Below, piece by piece: positions 8,533 through 17,523 of a stretch of DNA of 54,811 bases (positions are counted from its first letter, which is position 1; each line of letters starts with the position of its first letter). Source of the DNA: Gammaproteobacteria bacterium 45_16_T64 (GTDB taxonomy: Bacteria > Pseudomonadota > Gammaproteobacteria > Pseudomonadales > Ketobacteraceae); contig MABD01000053.1 in NCBI GenBank assembly GCA_002162955.1, forward strand, positions 8,420-63,230. Direction: 5' to 3'. The position numbers and the translations under genes are program-made. Below the pieces are notes generated by a model. The model was not told the origin of the DNA and searched no databases. It saw nothing but the letters and a program-made list of their open reading frames with translations.

Positions 8533-9930
8533 CTACTCAATCGTCCTGATTTGAATTGCATCCACGCCACTACCCGCGATAACGTCAGAAATCACTACGA
8601 CCTTATCACCCTCTGATAAGTTTTCTCTCGCTTTTAACGCCACAAATGCATTATAAAGCGTCTTTTCCGGTTCATTACTGAAGGTGAGTCTATTAGGTAC
8701 CACATTCCTATTTAGCGACAATACCCGCCGCGTACGACTATCATTGGTAAATGCGTAAATGGGCGTATGAAAAGGACGACAGTTAGACACATAGTTAGCC
8801 ATATAACCCCGCCGAGTAATAACAACAATCCCCGCCGCCGAGATACTTTCCGCTAGCTGCACCGCTGAATATGCTAGATTTTGCTTGTCCGATTCCTTTA
8901 CTAGATACTTAAATAGGTTTAAACCCTCTTCTTTTTCCGAGGTGCGTGCAATCTTATCGAGATACTCAACACACTTAATCGGGTATTTTCCGACAGTAGT
9001 CTCCCCAGAAAGCATAATCGCATCGACTTCCTCATAGATTGCATTGGCAACATCCGTTACCTCTGCACGCGTCGGAATAGGATTTTCTATCATCGACTCC
9101 AGCAGATGAGTCGCAACGATACAACGCTTACCACGCTCATGGCATTTCCTCACCAATTGGCGCTGCACGTTAGGTAGCTCCTCGACCCGAATCTCCACTC
9201 CAAGGTCACCACGCGCGACCATAATACCGTCTACCTCATACAGTATCTGATCAATATTTTTTACACCTTCCTGATCCTCTATTTTCGCAATGATCTTGAT
9301 CTTATCTCGCTTATCCCCCAGTAATTTCTGTAACTCGCGAACATCCGCAGCTTGGCGAACAAATGACAACGCAATAAAATCGACCTCCTGCATAATGCCA
9401 AACAGAATATCTTCCTTGTCTTTTTTCGTGATAGCGGGCAAGTTGACATGAATACCTGGAAGGTTCACGTGACGTCGGCTTTTGAGGGTGCCACCATCAA
9501 TTACACGACAACTCATGCTTTGGTCTTTTTTCGATAACACCTGCAGGTTAATAAGCCCATTGTCCACCGTGATAATGTCATCTACCTCAACAGCGTCAAC
9601 AATTTCATCATAGTTAATGGGGATAGAGGATTCTTCTACGTTAATATTACGTGCAACTACGGACACCACGTCACCATCTTTCAGCTCTATGTCCTTTTTC
9701 AAATTGCCTGTGCGAATTTCAGGGCCTTGCGTATCCAAAATAAGCGGAATGGGATACTTGATCTTTTGGTTCAAGGTTTTGATCGATTTAATCACTTTGC
9801 GATGGGAGTCATGGTCACCATGGGACATATTCAAACGAACCGCATTCATACCAGCATCGGCCAATTGAGATAACATCTCAAAGCTATTGGTGGTGGGTCC
9901 GATAGTACATATTATTTTGGTCTTTCTCAT
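8533..9930 (-). CDS. pyk: Pyruvate kinase
   Basis: 465 residues. The start at 9930 is chosen because the protein then begins MRKTKIICTIGP, as pyruvate kinases do; an upstream start at 10038 would add an atypical 36-residue leader. Landmarks are LNMSHGDH, the Mg/substrate motif VDFIALSFVR, the MVARGDLGVEI loop and the MLSGETTVGKYP segment. It converts phosphoenolpyruvate and ADP to pyruvate and ATP. The ribosome site AAGGAG is rather far (12 bases) from the ATG. It is transcribed alone and diverges from the cobalamin operon. Confidence 0.93.
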   Translation of the reverse strand: MRKTKIICTIGPTTNSFEMLSQLADAGMNAVRLNMSHGDHDSHRKVIKSIKTLNQKIKYPIPLILDTQGPEIRTGNLKKDIELKDGDVVSVVARNINVEESSIPINYDEIVDAVEVDDIITVDNGLINLQVLSKKDQSMSCRVIDGGTLKSRRHVNLPGIHVNLPAITKKDKEDILFGIMQEVDFIALSFVRQAADVRELQKLLGDKRDKIKIIAKIEDQEGVKNIDQILYEVDGIMVARGDLGVEIRVEELPNVQRQLVRKCHERGKRCIVATHLLESMIENPIPTRAEVTDVANAIYEEVDAIMLSGETTVGKYPIKCVEYLDKIARTSEKEEGLNLFKYLVKESDKQNLAYSAVQLAESISAAGIVVITRRGYMANYVSNCRPFHTPIYAFTNDSRTRRVLSLNRNVVPNRLTFSNEPEKTLYNAFVALKARENLSEGDKVVVISDVIAGSGVDAIQIRTIE

Positions 9931-10050
9931 GGGGGCATCCCACTCCTTTGGCGCACTTTTATTCTTCTGTCTTCTTATATATACCTCAGTATAGGACAGC
10001 CCAACGCCTCCACTGTGAAGTTGCCTTAAAAAACCCAATTTATGATGAAA

Positions 10051-10066
10051 ATCACCTACTTGTGAT
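10051..10066. promoter_or_regulatory. Inverted repeat ATCAC-N6-GTGAT between pyk and chlID
   Basis: A perfect 5-bp dyad with six bases between the arms, flanked by A-rich sequence, about 120 bp from the pyk start and 140 bp from the chlID start. The shape fits a dimeric regulator site. It is not the CRP orientation (TGTGA-N6-TCACA). Which of the two genes it serves is unknown. Confidence 0.4.
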
Positions 10067-10106
10067 CAAAATCTGTACATTGACTCAACAGTGCTAATAG
10101 GGTAAT

Positions 10107-10122
10107 TTACGGCACATTACGG
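10107..10122. promoter_or_regulatory. Direct repeat TTACGG-N4-TTACGG upstream of the cobalamin operon
   Basis: Two identical hexamers with a 10-bp period, about 85-100 bp before the first cobalamin gene. The spacing of one helical turn suits a protein binding as a tandem dimer. No cobalamin riboswitch (B12-box) was recognised in this gap, so this repeat is a candidate for operon control. The regulator is unknown. Confidence 0.35.
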
Positions 10123-10206
10123 TACCCAATTGATACGCTACTCTTAGTAGACATCAGCACCAATGCTGCCCTAACCACGCTATCACCCACTCACCGAGTC
10201 AGTTGA

Positions 10207-11289
10207 ATGCAATCCATCTTCCCGTTCACCGCCATTGTCGGACAAGAACACCTAAAAATTGCATTAATACTCTCGGTCATCGATACCAAATTAGGTGGTT
10301 TGTTGATCAGCGGCCCCCGTGGATGCGGCAAATCGACTGCAGCACGAAGCTTAAGCGCCCTCATAGAAAACACAGATCACTTCGTAAACTTGCCTTTAGG
10401 TGCGTCAGAAGATCGGGTCATTGGGACTATCAATGCGCAAGCAGTTTTACAATCTAATGCAGTGGAGTTTTCGCCAGGTTTACTCCATAAAGCCCATAAC
10501 GGTATGCTGTATATGGATGAGGTCAATTTATTACCTGATCATCTCGTTGATATACTGTTAGATGCGTCAGCCAGCGGTATTAACTATGTCGAACGAGACG
10601 GCTTGTCACATCAGCACCCAGCGCATTTTATTCTGATCGGTACCATGAACCCTGATGAAGGTGAGTTACGCCCTCAAATATTGGATAGATTCGGCCTGAT
10701 GGTGTCGTTGGATGGGCCAACCACACTGGAAGAGCGCATCAAAATAACGTCCCAGCGCCTTCATTTTGATGAAGACCCTAATACTTTTTGTAACAATCAT
10801 GCAGCCGATCAACAAGCGCTCAAACATCAAATAGAGCACGCGGCAAACATCAAAAATACTATTGCGCTGCCTGAGACTATCCAAGCCTACATCGCCACTA
10901 TTTGCCATGAGGCAAAAGTTGATGGTGTACGAGCGGACATCACGCTCACAAGAGCCGCCAAAGCTTACGCTGCTTTCAACAATCAAACCGTTGTGGGTAC
11001 CGTCTGCGTTGATGCTGTGAAAGAGCTAGTACTTTGCCATCGACGAAACTCGGATACACCTCCTTCAACTGAAGGTGGGTCTACACGCGACGCGCCAAAC
11101 AATTCACAGAACAATGCACAAAACAATGCTACGAACGATACGTCTAACAGCCAGAGCAACGCCACTCAGCACTCGGGGCAATGGGGTACGTTAGACCCGC
11201 AACAAGTCGACATTACAAACGCCAAAGACTACAAGCTATCGTCAAAGCACCCGCAGATATCAGCGCTTAAAAAAAAACGCAAAATCTAG
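10207..11289 (+). CDS. chlI: ChlI-like small chelatase subunit (AAA+ ATPase, unshifted product)
   Basis: 360 residues read without frameshift, ending at TAG 11287-11289. Walker A GPRGCGKS is at residues 36-43 and Walker B MLYMDEVNLL at about 100-109, followed by the ChlI/BchI features GTMNPDEG and RFGL. The last ~60 residues are Asn/Ser/Gln-rich and look like the inter-domain linker of ChlD rather than a natural end. It probably forms the AAA+ ring that drives CobN. If slippage does not occur, this would be the whole gene and the VWA part would be a broken remnant. Confidence 0.75.
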   Translation: MQSIFPFTAIVGQEHLKIALILSVIDTKLGGLLISGPRGCGKSTAARSLSALIENTDHFVNLPLGASEDRVIGTINAQAVLQSNAVEFSPGLLHKAHNGMLYMDEVNLLPDHLVDILLDASASGINYVERDGLSHQHPAHFILIGTMNPDEGELRPQILDRFGLMVSLDGPTTLEERIKITSQRLHFDEDPNTFCNNHAADQQALKHQIEHAANIKNTIALPETIQAYIATICHEAKVDGVRADITLTRAAKAYAAFNNQTVVGTVCVDAVKELVLCHRRNSDTPPSTEGGSTRDAPNNSQNNAQNNATNDTSNSQSNATQHSGQWGTLDPQQVDITNAKDYKLSSKHPQISALKKKRKI

Positions 11290-11972
11290 CTGCCCTTCAG
11301 CGTAAAGGCGGCCAACACCGAGGTAAACGGCAACAAACCCATGGGTCTGACACTCATCAAATAGACTGGTTAACGACCATTCTCCGGCATTACAACCATA
11401 CCCAATCCTCAACAAACAACGTAAAGCGGTTTTCGCAATTGGCATTTAAGCGCCAATCACATGCATCGACGGGTTTACATGTTTTACTGATTGACACCTC
11501 GTCGTCGTCAATTGGCGGTAACGGCTTAAGTAATACCAAGGGGTTGATGAGAGAGTTGGCAAAACAAGCCTATCTTGAACGCCAATTATTGTGCGTCATA
11601 GGTTTTGGAAACGATACCATCGACTTAATACATGGGCCTAAACGCCCACCCAAACATTACCTGCCCACACTGAATACAATAACCGCAGGTGGGGGCACAC
11701 CGTTGCGTAAAGCCCTAAAATACACCGAAGTGCTATTTCAGCGCTGGGACAGTGCACAGCGCTTCCCCGAGAGAACCATTTATTTGTTCACAGACGGCAG
11801 GACCAATGACGACATTGAGGGTATATCGCTCAACTACCCCATTAACGTTATCGATACAGAAAGCACAAGCATTAAGTTGGGTAGATCAAAACACATCGCC
11901 AACAGCCTGGGTGGGCACTACACTCATATCAGCCAATATGTCGCCGGTAATAGCATGCCCGCTGGCCTATAA
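10207..11972 (+). CDS. chlD: ChlD/CobT-like medium chelatase subunit made by -1 frameshift (AAA ATPase + VWA)
   Basis: Reading 10207-11277 in the first frame, then slipping back one base at the nine-A run 11269-11277, gives one continuous ~588-residue protein ending at 11972. The second frame stays open through a basic, Gln/Arg-rich linker with the IDWLTT segment usual before the VWA domain. It then enters a MIDAS-type VWA domain: DTSSS, GGGTPL and LFTDG. This is the layout of ChlD-type subunits that work with CobN to insert cobalt. Without slippage the VWA part has no good start; the first possible one is a TTG at 11439 inside the domain. Programmed frameshifting in chlD genes has been reported, and the operon has cobN but no separate chlI. 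Confidence 0.75.
11269..11312 (+). promoter_or_regulatory. Probable -1 ribosomal frameshift signal
   Basis: Nine consecutive A at 11269-11277 let paired tRNA-Lys slip back one base. The zero-frame stop TAG follows at 11287-11289. A hairpin starts at its last base: GCTGCC 11289-11294 pairs with GGCGGC 11307-11312 around a 12-base loop, with one G-U pair. Slippery run, nearby stop and downstream stem are the usual parts of such a signal. No upstream Shine-Dalgarno-like stimulator is obvious. Confidence 0.65.
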
Positions 11973-11998
11973 AACGTTTACCAAGACCGAGAGACTTT

Positions 11999-12598
11999 AT
12001 GAGTAACGAACAAGAAAAACACCAGTTAAAAATGCAAAAGCGAAAAGAAGTACTCGACGCTAAAATCGCAAAAGCAACAGAGGAACGCGGTGTTCTCATT
12101 CTAATGAAAGGTAATGGTAAAGGTAAATCCAGCTCTGCGTTTGGCACCCTTGCACGTGCGATTGGTCACGGGCAAAAAGGCGGCGTGATTCAATTTATTA
12201 AGGGGCGCAAACACACCGGCGAATTTCTATTTTTTAAGAATCACCCCCAGATAGATTTTAATGTCATGGGCCATGGGTTTACTTGGGAGACCCAAGACAA
12301 GCAGAAAGATATAGAAGCCGCCCAGAAGGCCTGGGAGAAAGCGCAACTCATGCTAAAAGACCCTGACCTGAACATCCTGATTTTCGATGAGTTAAGCTAT
12401 ATGTTTAAGTATGGCTACTTGGACGTAGTACCGGTTGTCGAAGCCCTGCGGAACCGCCCTGCCCATCAAAACGTCATTATTACGGGTCGTACAATGGCTA
12501 TCGAGCTACAAGATATCGCCGATACCATCAGCATCGTTCAAGACGAAAAGCATGCCTTTAGACAAGGCGTAAAAGCACAAGCAGGCATTGAGTGGTAA
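11999..12598 (+). CDS. cobO: Cob(I)yrinic acid a,c-diamide adenosyltransferase
   Basis: 199 residues. It has the nucleotide loop GNGKGKSSSAFG near residue 38, then QFIKGRKHTGE and the NILIFDELSY motif of the CobA/CobO/BtuR family. It adds the adenosyl group of ATP to reduced cobalt corrinoid. A long charged N-terminal helix precedes the fold, as in many CobO proteins. It lies 26 bp after chlD, and its stop overlaps the next start as TAATG. Confidence 0.92.
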   Translation: MSNEQEKHQLKMQKRKEVLDAKIAKATEERGVLILMKGNGKGKSSSAFGTLARAIGHGQKGGVIQFIKGRKHTGEFLFFKNHPQIDFNVMGHGFTWETQDKQKDIEAAQKAWEKAQLMLKDPDLNILIFDELSYMFKYGYLDVVPVVEALRNRPAHQNVIITGRTMAIELQDIADTISIVQDEKHAFRQGVKAQAGIEW

Positions 12599-13911
12599 TG
12601 ATGACGCACTCCTGCCCCGCCCTTTTTATCGGTGCGCCTGCTTCAGGCGAAGGTAAAACCACATTCACCGCCGCCCTTGCACGATACCATCGCAATCAAG
12701 GTCGCCGAGTCACCGTGTTCAAGACTGGCCCTGATTATCTCGACCCGTTGATACTCGAGCACGCGAGTGGCAGACCCGCAATTCAGTTAGATATCTGGAT
12801 GGCCGGTGAAGAGGCTTGCCGTCAATTATTGTTTGAGGCTGCCGAAAATTCGGACCTAATTTTAGTCGAAGGCGTAATGGGATTATTTGATGGCAAACCC
12901 AGCGGTGCAGACCATGCGGCGCTATTTAATATTCCCGTTGCCGTGCTGATTAAAGCGGGCAAGATGGCGCAAACCTTTGGCGCCGTTGCCTATGGTTTAT
13001 GCCATTACAAATCCGATATCAATATTTACGGCGTTATCGCCAATGGCGTCGCCAGCGAGCGCCATAAAGATCTTATTACCGGCAGTATGCCCGACAACAT
13101 CAATTTGCTCGGTTGTGTTCCTAAGCAAACCGAAGTGGCATTGCCAGAGCGTCATCTTGGTCTGATTAACCCCGCCGAGATAGACGATATTGATCACCGT
13201 TTGGATGCCCTGGCAAACAGCCTAGCAGGCACCGAATTAGTGACGCTGCCCCCCAGTGTTGACTTTACCCCGGGGAACATTGCTACGGTGCCGACACTGC
13301 TCCAGGATAAAACTATCGCCATCGCAAAAGATGATGCCTTTAGCTTTATTTATGAAGCCAATATCCAGACGCTAGAAGCGATGGGCGCAACCATTGCTTA
13401 CTTTTCACCCATCATCGACAGTGCGCCACCCAACGCAGATGCCATCTGGTTTCCCGGCGGCTACCCAGAGTTATATCTACCGCAACTTGCCGCCAATACA
13501 TCCATGATTCACGGTCTGCAACAAATGATCGACGACAACATTCCAATGTTGGCCGAATGCGGTGGCATGCTGTACTTACAACAAACCTTCACCAATATCG
13601 CCGGTGAACAAATCACAATGGCAGGTCTATTTCCCGGCAACGGCTACATGAAAAAAACCGGGGGCTGTCACGGTATGCAAACTGCGCCTTTACCCGAAGG
13701 TGATATCAAAGGTCATGCCCATCATCGTACTGCCAGTGACTGTGAGCTAACACCCATTGCATACGGTCGGCGTATCACTCACCCATCACCAGGTGAGCCC
13801 ATTTATCGTTATAAAAACCTCACTGCGTCTTACCTGCATTTGTATTTTTCATCTAATATCGCGGCGATCGCAGTACTGTTCACCACCCCAAGGGATACTC
13901 ACCCATGCTAG
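12598..13911 (+). CDS. cobB: Cobyrinic (or hydrogenobyrinic) acid a,c-diamide synthase
   Basis: About 437 residues, starting at the ATG at 12598 (12601 and a GTG at 12592 are alternatives). The N-terminal amidase ATPase domain has GAPASGEGKTTFTAAL. The C-terminal class I glutamine amidotransferase domain has WFPGGYPE and the nucleophile loop AECGGMLYL, which mark CobB/CbiA. It amidates the a and c side chains using glutamine and ATP. CobB versus CbiA depends on whether cobalt is already in the ring, which the mixed chelatase content leaves open. Confidence 0.9.
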   Translation: MMTHSCPALFIGAPASGEGKTTFTAALARYHRNQGRRVTVFKTGPDYLDPLILEHASGRPAIQLDIWMAGEEACRQLLFEAAENSDLILVEGVMGLFDGKPSGADHAALFNIPVAVLIKAGKMAQTFGAVAYGLCHYKSDINIYGVIANGVASERHKDLITGSMPDNINLLGCVPKQTEVALPERHLGLINPAEIDDIDHRLDALANSLAGTELVTLPPSVDFTPGNIATVPTLLQDKTIAIAKDDAFSFIYEANIQTLEAMGATIAYFSPIIDSAPPNADAIWFPGGYPELYLPQLAANTSMIHGLQQMIDDNIPMLAECGGMLYLQQTFTNIAGEQITMAGLFPGNGYMKKTGGCHGMQTAPLPEGDIKGHAHHRTASDCELTPIAYGRRITHPSPGEPIYRYKNLTASYLHLYFSSNIAAIAVLFTTPRDTHPC

Positions 13912-14576
13912 ATGCGTTATCTACCCCAATACTCGTCACTGGATTAGGGCTTGGCTTACTGCATGCCTTTGATGCAGATCACGTCATGGCTGTCTCTAGT
14001 TTAGCCAGCGGCAAACAAAAAACCAAAACCATTGCACGTTATGCGTCACTATGGGCAGTAGGCCACGGCAGCGTACTACTTATGATGGGTTTTATCGCCA
14101 TACTCTTTGGCCTGACCTTCCCCAGCATTGTTTCCCACTGGGCGGAATTATTTGTGGGGGTAATGTTGATAGGGTTAGGGGCAATGTCACTACGTTCGCT
14201 ATACAAAGAGCGGTTACACCTTAAGGCACACAGTCACGGTGATATTCACCACGCGCACTTTGTTCAACACAGCCATGTGAATGCGACAAACAGCCATGAT
14301 CATCGCCCGCTGTTAGTCGGCATCGCTCATGGTGCCGCGGGCAGTGCTCCTGCACTCGCCTTATTGCCCGCTATCAACCAGAGCAGCGCCCTATCCACTA
14401 TCCTATACTTGGTTATTTTTTCATTTGGATTACTCGTTAGCATGTCGCTATTTGGGATTCTATTAGGCTATAGTCAAAAAGGGCTAAAGAAGATTCACGA
14501 AAAGTCTTTTGACCTATTTCGCGGCATCGCCTCCCTCTCCACCATGGGCCTTGGTGTCTACTGGATTGCTGGATAG
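13905..14576 (+). CDS. Nickel/cobalt permease (NiCoT/UreH-like)
   Basis: 223 residues with six or so membrane segments. The signature HAFDADH (H20, D25, H26) is the HX4DH metal motif of nickel/cobalt transporters. A His-rich loop (HSHGDIHHAH...HSHDHRP, about residues 107-130) lies between the two halves, with a second conserved HGAAGSAPAL. Its place in a B12 operon points to cobalt uptake for CbiX and CobN. It overlaps cobB by seven bases. Confidence 0.8.
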   Translation: MLDALSTPILVTGLGLGLLHAFDADHVMAVSSLASGKQKTKTIARYASLWAVGHGSVLLMMGFIAILFGLTFPSIVSHWAELFVGVMLIGLGAMSLRSLYKERLHLKAHSHGDIHHAHFVQHSHVNATNSHDHRPLLVGIAHGAAGSAPALALLPAINQSSALSTILYLVIFSFGLLVSMSLFGILLGYSQKGLKKIHEKSFDLFRGIASLSTMGLGVYWIAG

Positions 14577-14585
14577 CCCCCAACC

Positions 14586-15737
14586 ATGAAAGAAGAGAGC
14601 CCAGAAAAGCCAGCGCCACTGCGCAGTGGGTACACCACAGGTGCTTGCGCCACGGCAACCGCCGTCGCAGCAGCCCACCTTCTGGTCACGGGCGACTCGC
14701 TACAGTGCTGCACGATTACCTTGCCTAAAGGGCAGCATGTTGAATTTGCTTTTGAGCAATGCACGTTAACAGGTGACGGAGACAAAGCTATCGCATCCAC
14801 TATCAAGGATGCCGGTGATGACCCTGATGTTACCCATGGTGCCTTGGTGTTCAGTGAAGTTGAGCTCTGTAATTCTCCTGGAGTGACGTTTAAAGCGGCC
14901 GATGGTGTTGGCACAGTAACCAAGTCAGGGTTACCGATACCGGTAGGCCAACCTGCGATAAACCCCGTACCACGTAAAATGATCGACGAGCATTTACGAA
15001 ATTTTGCATCGACCCACCGTTATACTGGAGGGTTTGTCGTCAGCGTCGGCGTTGAAAACGGTGAGCATTTAGCCACAAAAACCATGAACCCCCGCCTTGG
15101 TATAGTCAATGGACTCTCTATCCTTGGTACTACTGGCATCGTGCGCCCTTTCTCCTGTTCTGCCTATATCGCATCAATACAACAAGGTATTGACGTTGCT
15201 TTAAGTAACCAGGAAAGTCATTTGTTTGCCTGTACCGGTAATCGAAGTGAAGAAGCGGCTATTCAGCTATTTTCCACCGACGAAAAACCCATGAACGATG
15301 GTAGATTGATCGAAATGGGGGATTTTGTCGGTGCTGTGCTTAAGCATGTGAGAAAACTTGGGGACCGTCGATTAAAGCGATTGACCATCATTGGCGGGTT
15401 TGGGAAATTATCGAAGTTTGCCCAACAAAACCTCGACCTACACAGCAAGTCATCCTCTATCGATTTTGGTTTTTTGAGCGAACTTGCCGCTAAACAGGGT
15501 GCAAACGCAGACACACAAGAGCGAATACTACAGGCCAACACCAGTATCGAGGCATTACAGCTTTTTGACAATCAAGATGCCAACACCCATCAAGCCACCC
15601 TTGCCAATGCTATCTGCGCACTAGGGGTAGAGTTTACCCGTAAGTATTGCCCATCTGAGATGGCGATTGATGTCATCGCCATAGATAAACAATCCCAAGT
15701 CGTCGGTAGCTTTTCAAGCTTGGGCATACCCCGATGA
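14586..15737 (+). CDS. cbiD: Cobalt-precorrin-5B C1-methyltransferase
   Basis: 383 residues. LRSGYTTGACATATAVAA near the N-terminus is the CbiD signature, followed by DDPDVTHG and the later GGFGKLSKFAQ. CbiD methylates C1 after ring contraction and acts only in the early-cobalt (anaerobic) route. Its presence with CbiG says that this branch is used. It overlaps cobK by four bases. Confidence 0.92.
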   Translation: MKEESPEKPAPLRSGYTTGACATATAVAAAHLLVTGDSLQCCTITLPKGQHVEFAFEQCTLTGDGDKAIASTIKDAGDDPDVTHGALVFSEVELCNSPGVTFKAADGVGTVTKSGLPIPVGQPAINPVPRKMIDEHLRNFASTHRYTGGFVVSVGVENGEHLATKTMNPRLGIVNGLSILGTTGIVRPFSCSAYIASIQQGIDVALSNQESHLFACTGNRSEEAAIQLFSTDEKPMNDGRLIEMGDFVGAVLKHVRKLGDRRLKRLTIIGGFGKLSKFAQQNLDLHSKSSSIDFGFLSELAAKQGANADTQERILQANTSIEALQLFDNQDANTHQATLANAICALGVEFTRKYCPSEMAIDVIAIDKQSQVVGSFSSLGIPR

Positions 15738-16582
15738 ATAAGATACTGTTATTGGGCGGAATCAGCGAAGCAAAGCAATTGGCTCACAGCTTATGGCTGA
15801 ATAAAATAGCGTTCACTTACAGTATTCAGGGCAATGTTAGAATCCCAGAAGAACCCTATGATGTGCACACAGGAGGGTTCGCCCAATACGCACCACCAGA
15901 TTCTGTAGAAAACCCTGGCATTGCAGGCTTAGTGCACTATATCCGCAACAATCACATTACAATGATTGCTGACTGCACTCACCCCTATGCCAAAGACATT
16001 AGTCACAATGCAAAGACTGTCGCAAACCTTACCGATATAACCTATCGACAGTACTATCGACCATCATGGGATGTTGAAGCGCTTCCCCGCTCAACCCAAG
16101 AACTCGCGGCGTTACAGATTCAGGAATTCAATACAATTGAATCAATAGTCGATGCCGTTCAACCCTATTCCCACACCTTTTGGGCGATGGGGCTTAAAAG
16201 TCTTCCTGCGCTTGTTGAGGAAAAACTGACACGCCAAAATAAGCAGCAATGGACCATAAGAACAGCAGCCAAAGGTAAAAGTGATACTCTACTTGAAAAA
16301 ACAGCATCAATACAAAGTTTGCAACAAATAGGCCCTTTCTCTTTTGATCACGAAGTAGCATTATTCACAAAACTGGGGGTGGATGCCCTGGTATGTAAAA
16401 ACAGTGGCTCACCTGCCAACGAATCCAAGCTCCACGCAGCAGCAATTCTCGGTATTCCCGTGCTTTTGTTGAAGCGACCTGACAAACCCGCAGGAATTCA
16501 CACTTTTTCTTCGATTGAATCGCTGTTAGGTGAGATAATGACCTGCACAGAAACACAGTTAATCACAAAGGCACACACGTAA
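15734..16582 (+). CDS. cobK: Precorrin-6A / cobalt-precorrin-6A reductase
   Basis: 282 residues. It opens with KILLLGGISEAKQLA, the family's nucleotide-binding start, followed by HTGGFAQ, DCTHPYAKDISHNA and CKNSG..., all typical of CobK/CbiJ. It reduces the macrocycle with NAD(P)H. It overlaps cbiD by ATGA and cbiX by one base, so it is co-translated. Confidence 0.88.
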   Translation: MNKILLLGGISEAKQLAHSLWLNKIAFTYSIQGNVRIPEEPYDVHTGGFAQYAPPDSVENPGIAGLVHYIRNNHITMIADCTHPYAKDISHNAKTVANLTDITYRQYYRPSWDVEALPRSTQELAALQIQEFNTIESIVDAVQPYSHTFWAMGLKSLPALVEEKLTRQNKQQWTIRTAAKGKSDTLLEKTASIQSLQQIGPFSFDHEVALFTKLGVDALVCKNSGSPANESKLHAAAILGIPVLLLKRPDKPAGIHTFSSIESLLGEIMTCTETQLITKAHT

Positions 16583-17523
16583 TGACAGAAGCAACAAACA
16601 AGCCCGCAATCCTCGTCGTTGGTCACGGCTCTCGAGACGTAGACGGTGTTGGTGAATTTATGAAGTTAGCAGAGCACTTCACCCAGCAACACCCCGACCG
16701 ACTATGTACCACTGGCTTCTTAGAGTTTGCCCGTCCCGTGATTGCTGATGGCGTTGAAAAACTCGTGGCACAAGGCGCAACAGAAATTATTGCGGTGCCA
16801 GGCATGTTGATGGCCGCAGGCCATGCCAAAAATGACATTCCGAGTGAATTGAATACACTCATGCAAGAATTTGAAGGTGTTAACATAACCTACGGCACTG
16901 AACTGGGCGTTGACCCTAAAATGATTCAAGCCGCGTCAGAACGTATTGTTGATTCCGAAAAACAGTTTGGCGACGACTACGACCGTAAAGATACGTTGTT
17001 AGTTGTCGTCGGTCGCGGTGCATCCGACCCTGATGCAAACTCCAATATCACTAAAATCACCCGTGTACTTGAAGAAGGTCTTGGCTTTGGTTGGGCCTTT
17101 ACCTGTTTTAGCGGCGTGACTACACCGTTGGTACCCGAAGCACTCGAGCGCGCCCATGGCTTGGGCTTTAAACGCGTTATCATCTTCCCGTATTTCTTAT
17201 TTACCGGGCGCCTAGTGAAGAAGATCTATCAATGGGCCGATGAATATCAAGCTGCGCACCCGGATGTACAGGTGGTTAAAGCGGACTATCTCAATGACCA
17301 TCCCCTAGTAATGCAAACCTTTGATGATAAGTTCAACGAAGCTGAGGCTGGTACTGGCAATATGAATTGCCAGATGTGTCAGTATCGTGTGCAAATTCTA
17401 GGCAACGAACAGAAAGTGGGGTTACCTCAAGAAGGTCACCACCATCATGTACGCGGTTCCGGAACCGATGCTGACGATGGCCATGACCATGGTCATAGCC
17501 ACGGACACACCCATGACCACTAG
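16582..17523 (+). CDS. cbiX: Sirohydrochlorin cobaltochelatase with Fe-S motif and His-rich tail
   Basis: 313 residues, the two-domain (long) CbiX. VVGHGSRDVDG near the N-terminus and GMLMAAGHAKNDIP hold the chelatase histidines. VVVGRGASDPDAN starts the second half. Near residue 255 lies CQMC within MNCQMCQYR, like the MXCXXC iron-sulfur motif of Bacillus CbiX. The last 30 residues are His/Asp-rich (HHHH, then repeated GHDHGHSHGHTHDH), probably for metal storage or handover. It inserts cobalt at the first step. Its tail coding sequence overlaps the start of cobH. Confidence 0.9.
   Translation: MTEATNKPAILVVGHGSRDVDGVGEFMKLAEHFTQQHPDRLCTTGFLEFARPVIADGVEKLVAQGATEIIAVPGMLMAAGHAKNDIPSELNTLMQEFEGVNITYGTELGVDPKMIQAASERIVDSEKQFGDDYDRKDTLLVVVGRGASDPDANSNITKITRVLEEGLGFGWAFTCFSGVTTPLVPEALERAHGLGFKRVIIFPYFLFTGRLVKKIYQWADEYQAAHPDVQVVKADYLNDHPLVMQTFDDKFNEAEAGTGNMNCQMCQYRVQILGNEQKVGLPQEGHHHHVRGSGTDADDGHDHGHSHGHTHDH

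Noticed and set aside
9931-10206. Cobalamin riboswitch
   Set aside because: No B12 box or matching core was found on the plus strand in this gap.
11439-11972. Separate VWA gene starting at a TTG
   Set aside because: The start would cut into the domain and has no ribosome site; the frame is open upstream to the A-run with typical linker sequence.
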